Source: JAJYVT01 sp035534455
GTDB lineage: Bacteria > Actinomycetota > Acidimicrobiia > Acidimicrobiales > RAAP-2
DNA: 34,850 bases
NCBI GenBank assembly: GCA_035534455.1
Contig: DATLRV010000054.1
Coordinates: 1-34,850, forward strand
Direction of reading: 5' to 3'
Shown: positions 7,623 through 16,299 of the stretch, piece by piece
How positions within the stretch are numbered: position 1 is the first letter of the stretch
Layout: every line of letters starts with the position of its first letter
The notes under the pieces: model-generated
Told to the model about the DNA's origin: nothing
The model's database searches: none
The model's input: the letters and a program-made list of their open reading frames with translations, nothing else
Position numbers and translations under genes: made by a program

Positions 7623-8447
7623 TCAGGTGCCGAGCAGTCCCTCCCACTGGCTCGATGCCACCGCGTGAAACCGCGGGGGGATCCTGCCGGCGTGGCGGGC
7701 GAGCCAGCCGGCGTGGACCGCCAGTGACATCGCGTGGGCCATGACGGCGGGGTCCTCGGCCCGGTTGACTGCGGATGCCACGAGCACCGCGTCGCAACCG
7801 AGCTCCATCGCCCGAGCCGCGTCCGAGGCGGTCCCGATGCCGGCGTCGAGCACCACCGGGACCGAGACCGACTCGCGTAGGAGTGCGAGGTTGTGCGGAT
7901 TGCGGATCCCGAGCCCGGTGCCGATCGGCGAACCGGCCGGCATGACGGCGGCGCAGCCGACCTGCTCGAGCCGGTGGGCGAGCACGGGGTCGTCGGTCGT
8001 GTACGGGAGCACGACGAAACCGTCCTCCGCGAGCTGCTCCGCAGCGTCGAGCAGCTCGGTGGTGTCGGGAAGGAGGGTGCGATCGTCGCCGATCACCTCC
8101 AGCTTGATCCAGTCGGTCTGGAACGCCTCTCGCGCCAGCTTCGCGGTCAGCACCGCGTCTGCGGCGGTGAAGCACCCCGCGGTGTTCGGCAGCACCCGCA
8201 GGTGCAACGACGCGAGCAGCTCGACGAGCCCGCCAGGCGCCGACGGGTCCACCCGGCGTACCGCGACCGTTGCGACCTCCGCCCCCGAGGCGTCGATCAC
8301 CGACTCGAGAGCCGACAGGCTCGTCATGCCACCGGTGCCGAGGAAGAGGCGCGAGCCGATCGACTGGCCGGCGACGACGAGCGGCGCGGGAGCGTCCCGA
8401 CGTTCGGAGCTCGCGGCCGTTGCGCCGCCGACGGGATCCCTCACCAT
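7623..8447 (-). CDS. thiG: Thiazole synthase
   Basis: ThiG condenses 1-deoxyxylulose 5-phosphate, dehydroglycine and sulfur from ThiS thiocarboxylate into the thiazole moiety of thiamine. The protein has the TIM-barrel landmarks SRLFLGTGG, RRVDPSAPGG, VLPNTAGCFTA, TDWIKLEVIGDD (Schiff-base lysine about K115), and the phosphate-binding end VVLDAGIGTASDA...DAVLVASA. ATG at 8447 gives 274 aa and leaves a 64-nt divergent region before thiD; the frame runs further upstream, but that part would overlap thiD. No thiS, thiO or thiE is visible in the window. No THI-box (CTGAGA) riboswitch element appears upstream. Confidence 0.95.
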   Translation of the reverse strand: MVRDPVGGATAASSERRDAPAPLVVAGQSIGSRLFLGTGGMTSLSALESVIDASGAEVATVAVRRVDPSAPGGLVELLASLHLRVLPNTAGCFTAADAVLTAKLAREAFQTDWIKLEVIGDDRTLLPDTTELLDAAEQLAEDGFVVLPYTTDDPVLAHRLEQVGCAAVMPAGSPIGTGLGIRNPHNLALLRESVSVPVVLDAGIGTASDAARAMELGCDAVLVASAVNRAEDPAVMAHAMSLAVHAGWLARHAGRIPPRFHAVASSQWEGLLGT

Positions 8448-8511
8448 GCGTCGGATCGTACCCGCCGGAGAAATTGGAGCCCCGGCAGCGACGGGCGTAG
8501 CGTTCGCGGCG

Positions 8512-9336
<825 letters not shown>

Positions 9337-9372
9337 ACCCCGCTGCCGGGCGGCCCGTAGGCTGGGGCGGTC

Positions 9373-10029
9373 ATGAGCCAGGCTGAGACCGCTGGCACCG
9401 CGGGCGGCCCGTCCGTCCTTCCTGCGAGCTCGCCCCTGTCTGGGGCCGGCGAGCCGGCGCGCCCGCGCCGCACGCCCGGCCCGAGCGTCCGCCCTGCGCT
9501 CGTCGTCGTGGGCGTTGCGCTCGTGCTGGTCCTGCTCTTCGGAGTCGGCGCGGCGTTGACGCGGAACCCCTCACCGAAGGAGCGCGGCGCCGCCCCGGTG
9601 GCGGGCACCGGGCTCGTCGCAGAGCCCGCCACCGCGACGCTCCACCCGATCGAGATCCTCGGGACACCGCCCGCCGACGTCCTCGACGCCCTGGTGCTCC
9701 CGAAGGGATCGCACGCCGTCTCGGCGGTGCCGTGGAAGGGGTCGACACAGTACGCGGGCAGGATGACCTTCCGAGTCGGCGCCTCCCAGGGCGTGCTCGT
9801 CACCTTCTTCCGCCGCGCGCTCGGCGCCCGGGGGTGGTCCATCGTCAACGTCGGGGCCGCCCGCGCGGCGCGTGGAGCGACGGAGGTCCTCGCACAGCGC
9901 GCCAGCTCGGACGGCTGGTTCTGGGAAGCCGGGGTGGTGGTGTTCCCCACGTCGTTCGGCACCTCGGCAGCGCACCGCGACGCGACGAGGTTCAGCCTCG
10001 ACCTCTACGAGATGCCTGACGCCACCTGA
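9373..10029 (+). CDS. Hypothetical single-pass membrane-anchored protein
   Basis: A 218-aa protein with three parts. A Ser/Pro/Ala-rich cytoplasmic N-terminus (1-40) is followed by one hydrophobic helix (about 42-62, PALVVVGVALVLVLLFGVGA). The roughly 150-residue outer domain includes EILGTPPADVLDALVLPKGS, GRMTFRVGASQGVLVTFFRR and ARGWSIVNVG. The positive residues before the helix predict the C-terminus outside. The outer domain has alternating strand-like segments, but I do not recognise a family. It follows thiD by 36 nt and precedes the reductase gene by 33 nt on the same strand, so co-transcription is likely though a functional link is not evident. Confidence 0.78.
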   Translation: MSQAETAGTAGGPSVLPASSPLSGAGEPARPRRTPGPSVRPALVVVGVALVLVLLFGVGAALTRNPSPKERGAAPVAGTGLVAEPATATLHPIEILGTPPADVLDALVLPKGSHAVSAVPWKGSTQYAGRMTFRVGASQGVLVTFFRRALGARGWSIVNVGAARAARGATEVLAQRASSDGWFWEAGVVVFPTSFGTSAAHRDATRFSLDLYEMPDAT

Positions 10030-10062
10030 TCCCTGGGCAGGCAGCGGCCCTACAGTGTCGGC

Positions 10063-11049
10063 GTGACCTGGCTCGGGTTCGTCGCCACCCGCGGAGAAGA
10101 CACCGTGCGCACCGGTGTCGAAGAGCTCGACGACGGTGAGCTCGGTGACGGGGAGGTGCTGGTCGGCGTCGAGTGGTCGGCGGTCAACTACAAGGACGCG
10201 ATGGTGACGGTGCCGAAGAACCGCGTCGCGCGCCGTTCGCCCCTCGTGCCGGGGGTCGACCTCGCAGGCCGTGTGCTCGAGAGCGGGGATCCCCGCCTCG
10301 CTGCGGGGGCGGGCGTCGTCGTGCACGGCTACGACCTCGGCGTCGGGCACCATGGCGGGTTCGCGACCCGTGCCCGCGTGCCTGCGACATGGGTGGTGCC
10401 GCTCCCCGATGGGCTCACGACGCGCCGGGCCGCCGCGATCGGCACCGCGGGCTTCACCGCGGTGCTCTCGGTGGAGCGGCTGCGCAGCGCCGGCGTGCTC
10501 CCCGGTGACGGCCGGGTGCTGGTCACGGGCGCGTCGGGCGGGGTCGGCAGCATGGCCATCATCGCGCTCGTTGCGCAGGGCTACGAGGTCGTCGCGAGCT
10601 CCGGGAAGGACGCGGAGCACGACTACCTTCGCGGCTTGGGGGCGTCCGAGGTCGTCGGCCGTGCCGACGTGGCCGACACCGGACGCGTGCTCTCCTCCGA
10701 ACGCTGGGCCGGCGCGGTCGACTGCGTGGGGGGCGCGACGCTCGCCGCCGTGCTCCGTGCACTCCGCTACGGGGGCGCCGTCGCCGCGAGCGGGCTCACC
10801 GCCGGCGCGGCTCTCGAGACGACGGTGTACCCGTTCATCGTCCGTGGGGTCGCGCTGCTCGGCGTCGACTCGGTGCAAACGCCCATCGAGGAACGACGGA
10901 GGATCTGGTCGGGCATCGCCGACGTGCTTCCGACGTCCGCGCTGGACGCGACCGTCGCGTCGGAGGTCGGATTGCACGACCTCTCCGGGGTGCTCGAGGA
11001 CGTGCTCGCCGCACGCACGAGGGGGCGGGTGCTCGTGCGGCCGGCGTGA
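10063..11049 (+). CDS. AcuI/YhdH-type quinone/acrylyl-CoA reductase
   Basis: A 328-aa zinc-independent medium-chain dehydrogenase/reductase. The N-terminal GroES-like domain holds VEWSAVNYKDAMVTVPKN and PLVPGVDLAGRV. The cofactor domain has the NADPH loop RVLVTGASGGVGSMAI and the GTAGFTAVLSVERL segment. The NYKDAL-like motif is characteristic of the YhdH/AcuI branch, which reduces acryloyl-CoA to propionyl-CoA with NADPH; the exact substrate here is inference. It starts with GTG at 10063. Its TGA (11047-11049) directly abuts the stop codon of the convergent DUF151 gene with no spacer. Confidence 0.88.
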   Translation: MTWLGFVATRGEDTVRTGVEELDDGELGDGEVLVGVEWSAVNYKDAMVTVPKNRVARRSPLVPGVDLAGRVLESGDPRLAAGAGVVVHGYDLGVGHHGGFATRARVPATWVVPLPDGLTTRRAAAIGTAGFTAVLSVERLRSAGVLPGDGRVLVTGASGGVGSMAIIALVAQGYEVVASSGKDAEHDYLRGLGASEVVGRADVADTGRVLSSERWAGAVDCVGGATLAAVLRALRYGGAVAASGLTAGAALETTVYPFIVRGVALLGVDSVQTPIEERRRIWSGIADVLPTSALDATVASEVGLHDLSGVLEDVLAARTRGRVLVRPA

Positions 11050-11553
11050 TCAGCCGCTGAAGTCCTCGGGCTTGATCGAGTCGAGGAACTCGCGGAACTG
11101 GCCGACGAGCTCGTCTGGGCTCTCGTCGTCCTCGTCGTCGGAGGGCTCGATCGCCAGCAGGATGCCCTCGGCGTCCATCAAGTCGTCCGCGACATAGAGG
11201 GGGCTGCCCGTCCGAACTGCCACGGCGACCGCGTCGGACGGTCGGCTCGAGACGACCGACCGATCCTCGCCGCGGCGCAGTTGGAGCTCCGCGAAGTAGG
11301 TCGAGGAGCGGAGCTCGGTGATCACCACTCGTTCGACCGCCACGTCGAGCGAGGTGAGGAGGTCCCTGATGAGGTCGTGCGTCATCGGCCGCGGCATGGC
11401 GACCCCTTGCAGCGCGTACGCGATCGCGGCCGCTTCCGGCGTCCCGATGAAGATCGGGAGCGTGCGCCCTTCGCCATCGGTCTCCTGGAGCAACAACACC
11501 GGCGTGTTCGACTGGAGGTCGACCCGGACAGCCCTCAGGCGGACTTCGACCAT
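11050..11553 (-). CDS. DUF151 bifunctional nuclease family protein (Rv1829-like)
   Basis: A 167-aa protein with the whole DUF151 domain: MVEVRLRAVRVDL at the start, PVLLLQETDGEGRTLPIFIG, AAAIAYALQGVAMPRPMTHD, SSRPSDAVAVAVRTGSPLYV, and an acidic C-terminus (ESPDELVGQFREFLDSIKPE). Plant and bacterial members have been described as bifunctional DNase/RNase, but the physiological role in bacteria is unclear. ATG at 11553 is the family-typical start. It lies 61 nt downstream of the ftsR-like gene in the conserved actinobacterial order gcvH-garA-ftsR-DUF151 (Rv1826-Rv1829), the last gene of this minus-strand block. Confidence 0.92.
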   Translation of the reverse strand: MVEVRLRAVRVDLQSNTPVLLLQETDGEGRTLPIFIGTPEAAAIAYALQGVAMPRPMTHDLIRDLLTSLDVAVERVVITELRSSTYFAELQLRRGEDRSVVSSRPSDAVAVAVRTGSPLYVADDLMDAEGILLAIEPSDDEDDESPDELVGQFREFLDSIKPEDFSG

Positions 11554-11614
11554 AACGAGCAATGTAGCGTGGAGCCGACCCCGGCGTGCGGCGACGCGTC
11601 TGGCGCCGGGGCGG

Positions 11615-12817
11615 TCAACTGCCGAGTTGGCGACGGAGCTCGGAACGGACGAGCGAGGCACGCATGCTCTGGCCAAGGCGGGCCAGGTCTGCCGCGGCTT
11701 CGACAGCTCGCTGGCGCGCCTCGGGGTTGCGCTGCCGGAGCAGCGGCGTGATCACCTGCTCGACGAGGCCGACCTCGCGGTCGACGGCGTTGCGGTACAT
11801 GCGCAGGTGGCGAGGCTCGACGCCGTAGCGGCTGAACTCGGCGACGAGCTTGCCCACCGTGAGCGCCTCTTCGTCGTAGTACGTGCCACCGGCGATGGAC
11901 ATCGGTGCGAGCAGGCCGAGGCCCTCGAGCGAGGCCACGGCGTCGGGCGTGAGCCCGGTCGCGGCGCACAGTTCGGCGAGGGAAAGGCTGACGCCGGTCA
12001 CGGACGCCGACAGCACGTCCGCCGCACCGGCGGGCGCGACCCGACCACCGGCCGCCTTGGCGGCTGCGGCCCGTCCGGGTGGGTCAGGGTCGGGCACCCC
12101 GGAATGCCGTGACCGGGACGTCGCGGCGGCTTCGCGCGCCGCGGCCTGCGCGGGAACGGGAGGTGCCTCGGCGCGCGAGGGCGCGCGGTCGGCCACGGCA
12201 GTGGCCGTCGCCTGCGGCGCCGCCGCGGGCTGCGCCACGGCCCGCAACGCCGGCTCGGCCTCCGCGGGAGCCCGAGCACCCTCGGTCCGCCCCGTCGGGG
12301 TGTCCGCATCGACGACGTGGCTGCGGCCCGCAGCGCGTTGGTGCTCTGCGGCGCCGTTGCTCGCCTGCGCACCCCCCTTGCCCGCGGCATGGGCGGCGCG
12401 AGCGGCATCGGCGGCGCGAGCGGCATCGGCGGCGCGGGCGGCATGGGGGAACACGTCCGTACCCGCGGCGTCCTCCGCACCCTGCGCCTCGGGCTCGGCC
12501 TGGGACCATTCCGGAGTGCCTTCGGCGTCGGGCTCGTCGTCGGCAGGCACGCCACGCCCTGCCGCGGCCAGGCGGTCACGTATGACCTTGAGGGGGAGGA
12601 ACTGGTCACGCTGCTTGCGCAGGACCCATCGGAGCCGGGCGACGTCGTCGTCGTAGAACTTCCGATAGCCGGACGGCGACCGTTCCGGGTCGACCAGGCC
12701 CTGGCTCTCCAGGAACCGGATCTTCGAGATCGTGACGTCGGGGAACTCCTCGCGCAACAGGCTCAGCACGTCGCCGATCGACAGGTACGACCGACCGCTC
12801 ACTGCCCGCACCACCAT
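11615..12817 (-). CDS. ftsR: MerR-family cell-division regulator FtsR-like, with expanded linker
   Basis: A 400-aa protein built from two conserved ends and an unusual middle. Residues 8-82 are a MerR winged helix (YLSIGDVLSLLREEFPDV, ISKIRFLESQGLVDPER, SGYRKFY). Residues about 255-400 form the second, effector-side MerR-like domain (LAELCAATGLTPDAVASLEG...GGTYYDEEALTVGKLVAEF). The position beside garA and DUF151 matches Rv1828/FtsR, an activator of ftsZ in corynebacteria. The relatives I know are about 250 aa; here roughly 160 residues of Ala/Pro/Glu-rich low complexity, including a DAARAA hexapeptide repeat, separate the domains. ATG at 12817 is 28 nt after the garA stop. The frame also runs upstream but is antisense-like there. 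Confidence 0.88.
   Translation of the reverse strand: MVVRAVSGRSYLSIGDVLSLLREEFPDVTISKIRFLESQGLVDPERSPSGYRKFYDDDVARLRWVLRKQRDQFLPLKVIRDRLAAAGRGVPADDEPDAEGTPEWSQAEPEAQGAEDAAGTDVFPHAARAADAARAADAARAAHAAGKGGAQASNGAAEHQRAAGRSHVVDADTPTGRTEGARAPAEAEPALRAVAQPAAAPQATATAVADRAPSRAEAPPVPAQAAAREAAATSRSRHSGVPDPDPPGRAAAAKAAGGRVAPAGAADVLSASVTGVSLSLAELCAATGLTPDAVASLEGLGLLAPMSIAGGTYYDEEALTVGKLVAEFSRYGVEPRHLRMYRNAVDREVGLVEQVITPLLRQRNPEARQRAVEAAADLARLGQSMRASLVRSELRRQLGS
12393..12446. repeat. Three 18-bp in-frame tandem repeats within the ftsR linker
   Basis: GCGGCGCGAGCGGCATCG occurs at 12393-12410 and 12411-12428, followed by a copy with two mismatches at 12429-12446. On the coding (minus) strand each unit encodes the hexapeptide DAARAA or its register-shifted equivalent (last copy HAARAA), so copy-number change keeps the frame. 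Confidence 0.85.
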
Positions 12818-12845
12818 GTGGGTGCCCTCCCCCCCGCGTTGGCGT

Positions 12846-13322
12846 TCACTCGTCGCCTGCCACCAAGAAGACGAGCTTGAACTTGCCGATCTGCACCTCG
12901 TCGCCGCCCTCGAGGACGTGCTCCTCGATGCGCTCACGGTTCACGTACGTCCCGTTCAGCGAACCCACGTCGCGCACGACCACGCCCCCGTCGGGGCCAC
13001 GCGTGAACTCGGCGTGCCGGCGCGACACGGTGATGTCGTCGAGGAAGATGTCGCTCTCGGGGTGGCGCCCCGCGCGCGTCACCTGCGTCTTGAGCAGGTA
13101 GCTCGCGCCGATCGTCGGCCCGCGCTTGACCACGAGCGTCGGGGTGCCGTGCGGCACGTCCACGTGGAAGCCTGCGGACTCCTCGTCGGGGTTCTCGCCG
13201 TGATCGTCGACGGGCACGAAGGCCACCGTGGTCTCGGACCGCTCGGTGGGAAGGGCCGCACCGCACGACGAGCAGAAGTTCCCGCCATCGGGGTTGCGGT
13301 GCCCGCAGTTATGGCAGAACAC
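12846..13322 (-). CDS. garA: FHA-domain protein GarA/OdhI-like with N-terminal zinc ribbon
   Basis: A 158-aa protein. Residues 3-20 form a CxxC...CxxC zinc ribbon (FCHNCGHRN, NFCSSCGAAL). Residues 29-35 read SETTVAF, equivalent to the phosphorylatable ETT motif of mycobacterial GarA and corynebacterial OdhI. Residues about 65-155 are the FHA domain (TRAGRHPESDIFLDD, TVSRRHAEF, VGSLNGTYVNRE, GDEVQIGKFKLVFL), nearly identical in key positions to GarA. In known relatives, Ser/Thr kinases such as PknG phosphorylate the tail, which then folds onto the FHA domain; the unphosphorylated form inhibits 2-oxoglutarate dehydrogenase and glutamate dehydrogenase. GTG at 13322 places the ribbon at the N-terminus; GTG at 13328 is an alternative. 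Context (gcvH upstream, ftsR downstream) supports orthology. Confidence 0.93.
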   Translation of the reverse strand: MFCHNCGHRNPDGGNFCSSCGAALPTERSETTVAFVPVDDHGENPDEESAGFHVDVPHGTPTLVVKRGPTIGASYLLKTQVTRAGRHPESDIFLDDITVSRRHAEFTRGPDGGVVVRDVGSLNGTYVNRERIEEHVLEGGDEVQIGKFKLVFLVAGDE

Positions 13323-13413
13323 GCCCACCACGGTAGCCGCTCGGGCGAGCCGGTTCCGAGGGCGCAATGCGCCGGGGCGCTCCCCGGGGCGGGCGCCTGC
13401 GGCCGGTTGGCGG

Positions 13414-13794
13414 TCAGCTCTCGGTGAGCTGGCGGTAGCCCGCGGCGTCCATGAGGCCGCCGACGGCGTCGGCGTCGACGAGCTCGATCTCGCAGAGCCA
13501 CCCGTCGCCGTACGGATCGTGGTTGAGGGCCTCGGGCGAAGAGGAGAGCGAGTCGTTCACCGCGACCACCGTCCCGGCGACGGGGGCGTACACCTCGGAG
13601 ACGGACTTCGTCGACTCGACCTCGCCGAGGACGTCGCCTGCGGCGACCGCCTTGCCCACTGCGGGCAGGTCCACGAAGACGACGTCTCCGAGCGCATCCT
13701 GCGCGTAGTCGGTGATCCCGACGCGCACTCGACCCTCGCCGGGTCGCGCCCACTCGTGGTCGGTCGAATAGCGGAGGTCGTCGGGTACGAGCAC
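13414..13794 (-). CDS. gcvH: Glycine cleavage system H protein
   Basis: A 126-aa lipoyl carrier that shuttles the aminomethyl intermediate between P, T and L proteins. It shows the standard N-terminus LRYSTDHEWAR, VGITDYAQDALGDVVFVDLP, the lipoylation site VESTKSVSEV (K63), and the C-terminal NHDPYGDGWLCEI. It starts with GTG at 13794, 9 nt after the stop of the fused guanylyltransferase gene, and lies 91 nt ahead of garA. It is separated from gcvT-PA-PB by about 8 kb, as in mycobacteria where gcvH likewise precedes garA. A GC-rich 6-bp-stem hairpin lies downstream (13372-13387) but has no U-tract. Confidence 0.97.
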   Translation of the reverse strand: MLVPDDLRYSTDHEWARPGEGRVRVGITDYAQDALGDVVFVDLPAVGKAVAAGDVLGEVESTKSVSEVYAPVAGTVVAVNDSLSSSPEALNHDPYGDGWLCEIELVDADAVGGLMDAAGYRQLTES

Positions 13795-13803
13795 GGCCCG
13801 ACC

Positions 13804-16299
13804 CTATCCGCCCGAGCGCAGGAGCTGCCGCAGCCGCACGGCGTACTGCTGCGCCCGCGCCCTGGCCCGCGCTTCGCTTGGGCCTTCCGCCCAGACGTGG
13901 GTCACCGGTTCGTCGGGGTCCGGCAGCACGAGCGCCCAGCCGTCCTCCGCCGGGACCTTCACCCCGTCGATGAGCACGAGGTCCTGCCCGTCGAGCTGCT
14001 CGACCAGGGTGCGCATGACCATGCCCTTCTGCTCCCACGGCGTCATGACCGCCTCCTTGGCGATGTGCACGGCCGGGAGATCGTCGACGATCTTGGAGAG
14101 CGGCTGGCCCGTCAACGAGAGCATGGACACCAGCTCCACGAGGGTCGCCGCGGCGTCGTAGGCAGGGAGGATCTCGGGCCAGACGAAGCCGCCCGACTGG
14201 CTGGCGGCGAAGCCGACCTCCCCGGACGCGGCGACCTCCATCACGTGGGCGGAGGACATCTTGGTGAACGTGATCGGGACCCCGGCCTCGGCGCAGATCG
14301 TCTCCGCCCAGCGGCTGACGCCGACCGGAAGGGCGACCGCCAGGTCGTGCCGCGTCTCGACGACGAGCACGAGGAGCGCGAGGAGCGCCTGGTCGTCCGA
14401 CAGGACCGTGCCGGCGTCGTCGACGATGACGATCCCCTCGCAGTCCGCGTCGATCACTGCGCCGAGCTGCGCGCCCGACGCGCGTACGAGGTCGGCCACC
14501 CGCCGTGCGTGCACGTCGCGCTCGACCGCCATCATGCTCGTCGTGTGCGCATAGGGATTCACGACGAGCACGTCGGCGTCGAGCTTTGCGAGAAGGTTCG
14601 GCATCACGAAGCTCGCCGCGCCGTAGGAGAGGTCGAGCACGATCTTCATGTTGGCGGCTCTGGCCGCGGACAGGTCGACGGCGCCCGTCATGTCTTTCGT
14701 GTACTGCTCGACCGCACGTGCGGGGAAGTCGATGTCACCGATCTGGCCGGCGAGCACCCGGCGGAAGTCCTCCCGGTGGTACAGGCGTTCGACCTTGCGC
14801 TGGCCGCCCTCGGCGAGGTCGAGGCCCTCTTCATCGAAGAAGCGGATGATCACCGACTGCGGGTCGTCCTGCGCCAGGCGTACGGTGATCCCGCCCTGGT
14901 TCCCCGACGTGCGGATGTGGTGACGCGTCAAGGGCACCGTCGCGACCTCCAGGTCCTCGACGTTCACCCCCGCAGCGTTGCAGCCGATCATGGCGGCGCG
15001 CTTGAGCACGCGCGCCGCCCTGCTGGTGTCGCGAGAGGCGGTGATGGTCATGCCCCGGTCGAGGGTCGACGCCCACGCCATCGAGAGGCGCACCACCAGC
15101 TCGGGGCTGATGTCGACGTTGGCGATCCCGCGGACCCCGTCGCTCCCGAAGAGGCTGCGGGGGCCACGTGACTCCCAGACGATCGAGGAGTTGACGACCG
15201 CGCCGGTTTCGACCGTCTTGAAGGGGTAGACCTTCACGTCGCCGCGGACGTGCGCGTGCGCGCCGATGAGGCACCCCTCCCCCAGGACCGACCCGGGCTC
15301 GCAGGTCGCCCCGCGCCGCAGGTCGCAGGAGCGGCCGATGACGGCGCCGGCCACTCGGACGCCCGGGCCGAAGTACGCGTTGTCGTGCACCACCGACCGG
15401 CGCACCTCGGCACCGTCGGCGATCCGGACGTTGGAGCCCAGCGTCGAGTACTCGCCGAGGACGACGCCTGCGCCGATGGTGCAGTTGTCGTCGATGACCG
15501 CCGGCCCCTCGATGGTCGCCGCCGGGTCGATGGTGCAGCCCTTTCCGACCCAGACCCCCGGCCGGATCTCGAACCCGCCGATGTCGACCTGCACCTTGGA
15601 GTCCAAGACGTCCTGGTGAGCCCGCAGGTAGGCCTCGGTGGTGCCGACGTCTTCCCAGTAGCCCTCTGCGACGTAGCCGTAGAGGGGACCTCCCCTCCCG
15701 AGGACCTCTGGGAACACCTCGCCGGAGAAGTCGGCGGCCCGGTCTGCCGGGATGTGGTCGAAGATCTCCGGCTCGAGCACGTAGATCCCCGTGTTGATGG
15801 TGTCGCTGAAGACCTGACCCCACGTCGGCTTCTCGAGGAACCGGTCGATGGATCCGTCCTCGCGCGTGATGACGATGCCGAATTCGAGAGGGTTCTCGAC
15901 CGCGCACAGCGCCAGGGTCGCGAGCGCACCCTTGCGCTCGTGGAATTCGACCACCGCGGTGAGGTCGATGTCGGTGAGCACGTCGCCGGAGATCACCAGG
16001 AACCGCTCGTCGAGCTCGTCGCGCGCGTTCAGCACCGAGCCCGCCGTGCCGAGCGGGGTCTCCTCGGTCGCGTAGACCATCCGCACCCCGAGCTCCGATC
16101 CGTCGCCGAAGTACGTCCGGATGGAGTTCGGCATGAACGCCACCGTGACCACGATGTCCTCCAGGCCGTGGCGCCGGAGCAGGTTGACGACGTGCTCCAT
16201 CATCGGCCGGTTGGCCATCGGCAGCATCGGCTTGGGTTGGTTGGACGTGAGGGGCCGCAGCCGGGTCCCTTCTCCCCCCGCCATGATCACGGCCTTCAT
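13804..16299 (-). CDS. Mannose-1-phosphate guanylyltransferase fused to a degenerate phosphomannomutase domain
   Basis: An 831-aa fusion. Residues 1-235 are a nucleotidyltransferase with the signature MAGGEGTRLRPLTSNQPKPM, VISGDVLTDID and FLEKPTWGQVFSDTINTGIY. Residues about 245-365 are hexapeptide-repeat beta-helix turns (VIDDNCTIGAGVVLGEYSTL). Residues about 370-831 align by landmarks with alpha-D-phosphohexomutases (SDGVRGIANVDISPE at the start; a C-terminal segment ending VRLRQLLRSGG). The mutase signatures are eroded: TASHNP is replaced around residue 464 by TSGNQGG, and the metal loop DxDxDR reads DADCEG at 617-622. The first domain probably makes GDP-mannose (or another NDP-sugar) for glycans; the mutase half is probably regulatory or structural. 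ATG at 16299 overlaps the pgsA-like stop by 4 nt. Confidence 0.9.
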   Translation of the reverse strand: MKAVIMAGGEGTRLRPLTSNQPKPMLPMANRPMMEHVVNLLRRHGLEDIVVTVAFMPNSIRTYFGDGSELGVRMVYATEETPLGTAGSVLNARDELDERFLVISGDVLTDIDLTAVVEFHERKGALATLALCAVENPLEFGIVITREDGSIDRFLEKPTWGQVFSDTINTGIYVLEPEIFDHIPADRAADFSGEVFPEVLGRGGPLYGYVAEGYWEDVGTTEAYLRAHQDVLDSKVQVDIGGFEIRPGVWVGKGCTIDPAATIEGPAVIDDNCTIGAGVVLGEYSTLGSNVRIADGAEVRRSVVHDNAYFGPGVRVAGAVIGRSCDLRRGATCEPGSVLGEGCLIGAHAHVRGDVKVYPFKTVETGAVVNSSIVWESRGPRSLFGSDGVRGIANVDISPELVVRLSMAWASTLDRGMTITASRDTSRAARVLKRAAMIGCNAAGVNVEDLEVATVPLTRHHIRTSGNQGGITVRLAQDDPQSVIIRFFDEEGLDLAEGGQRKVERLYHREDFRRVLAGQIGDIDFPARAVEQYTKDMTGAVDLSAARAANMKIVLDLSYGAASFVMPNLLAKLDADVLVVNPYAHTTSMMAVERDVHARRVADLVRASGAQLGAVIDADCEGIVIVDDAGTVLSDDQALLALLVLVVETRHDLAVALPVGVSRWAETICAEAGVPITFTKMSSAHVMEVAASGEVGFAASQSGGFVWPEILPAYDAAATLVELVSMLSLTGQPLSKIVDDLPAVHIAKEAVMTPWEQKGMVMRTLVEQLDGQDLVLIDGVKVPAEDGWALVLPDPDEPVTHVWAEGPSEARARARAQQYAVRLRQLLRSGG

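Noticed and set aside
8448..8511. Possible TPP riboswitch between divergent thiG and thiD
   Set aside because: The space is only 64 nt and contains neither the CTGAGA box nor the paired GGGG/ACCTGA elements on either strand.
12393..12446. CRISPR-like array from the 18-bp repeats
   Set aside because: The units are contiguous, with no spacers, and code in frame for DAARAA within the ftsR gene.
13372..13387. GC-rich hairpin CCGGGG-CGCT-CCCCGG after gcvH as a terminator
   Set aside because: It has a 6-bp stem only and no U-tract; in this base composition such stems arise often by chance.
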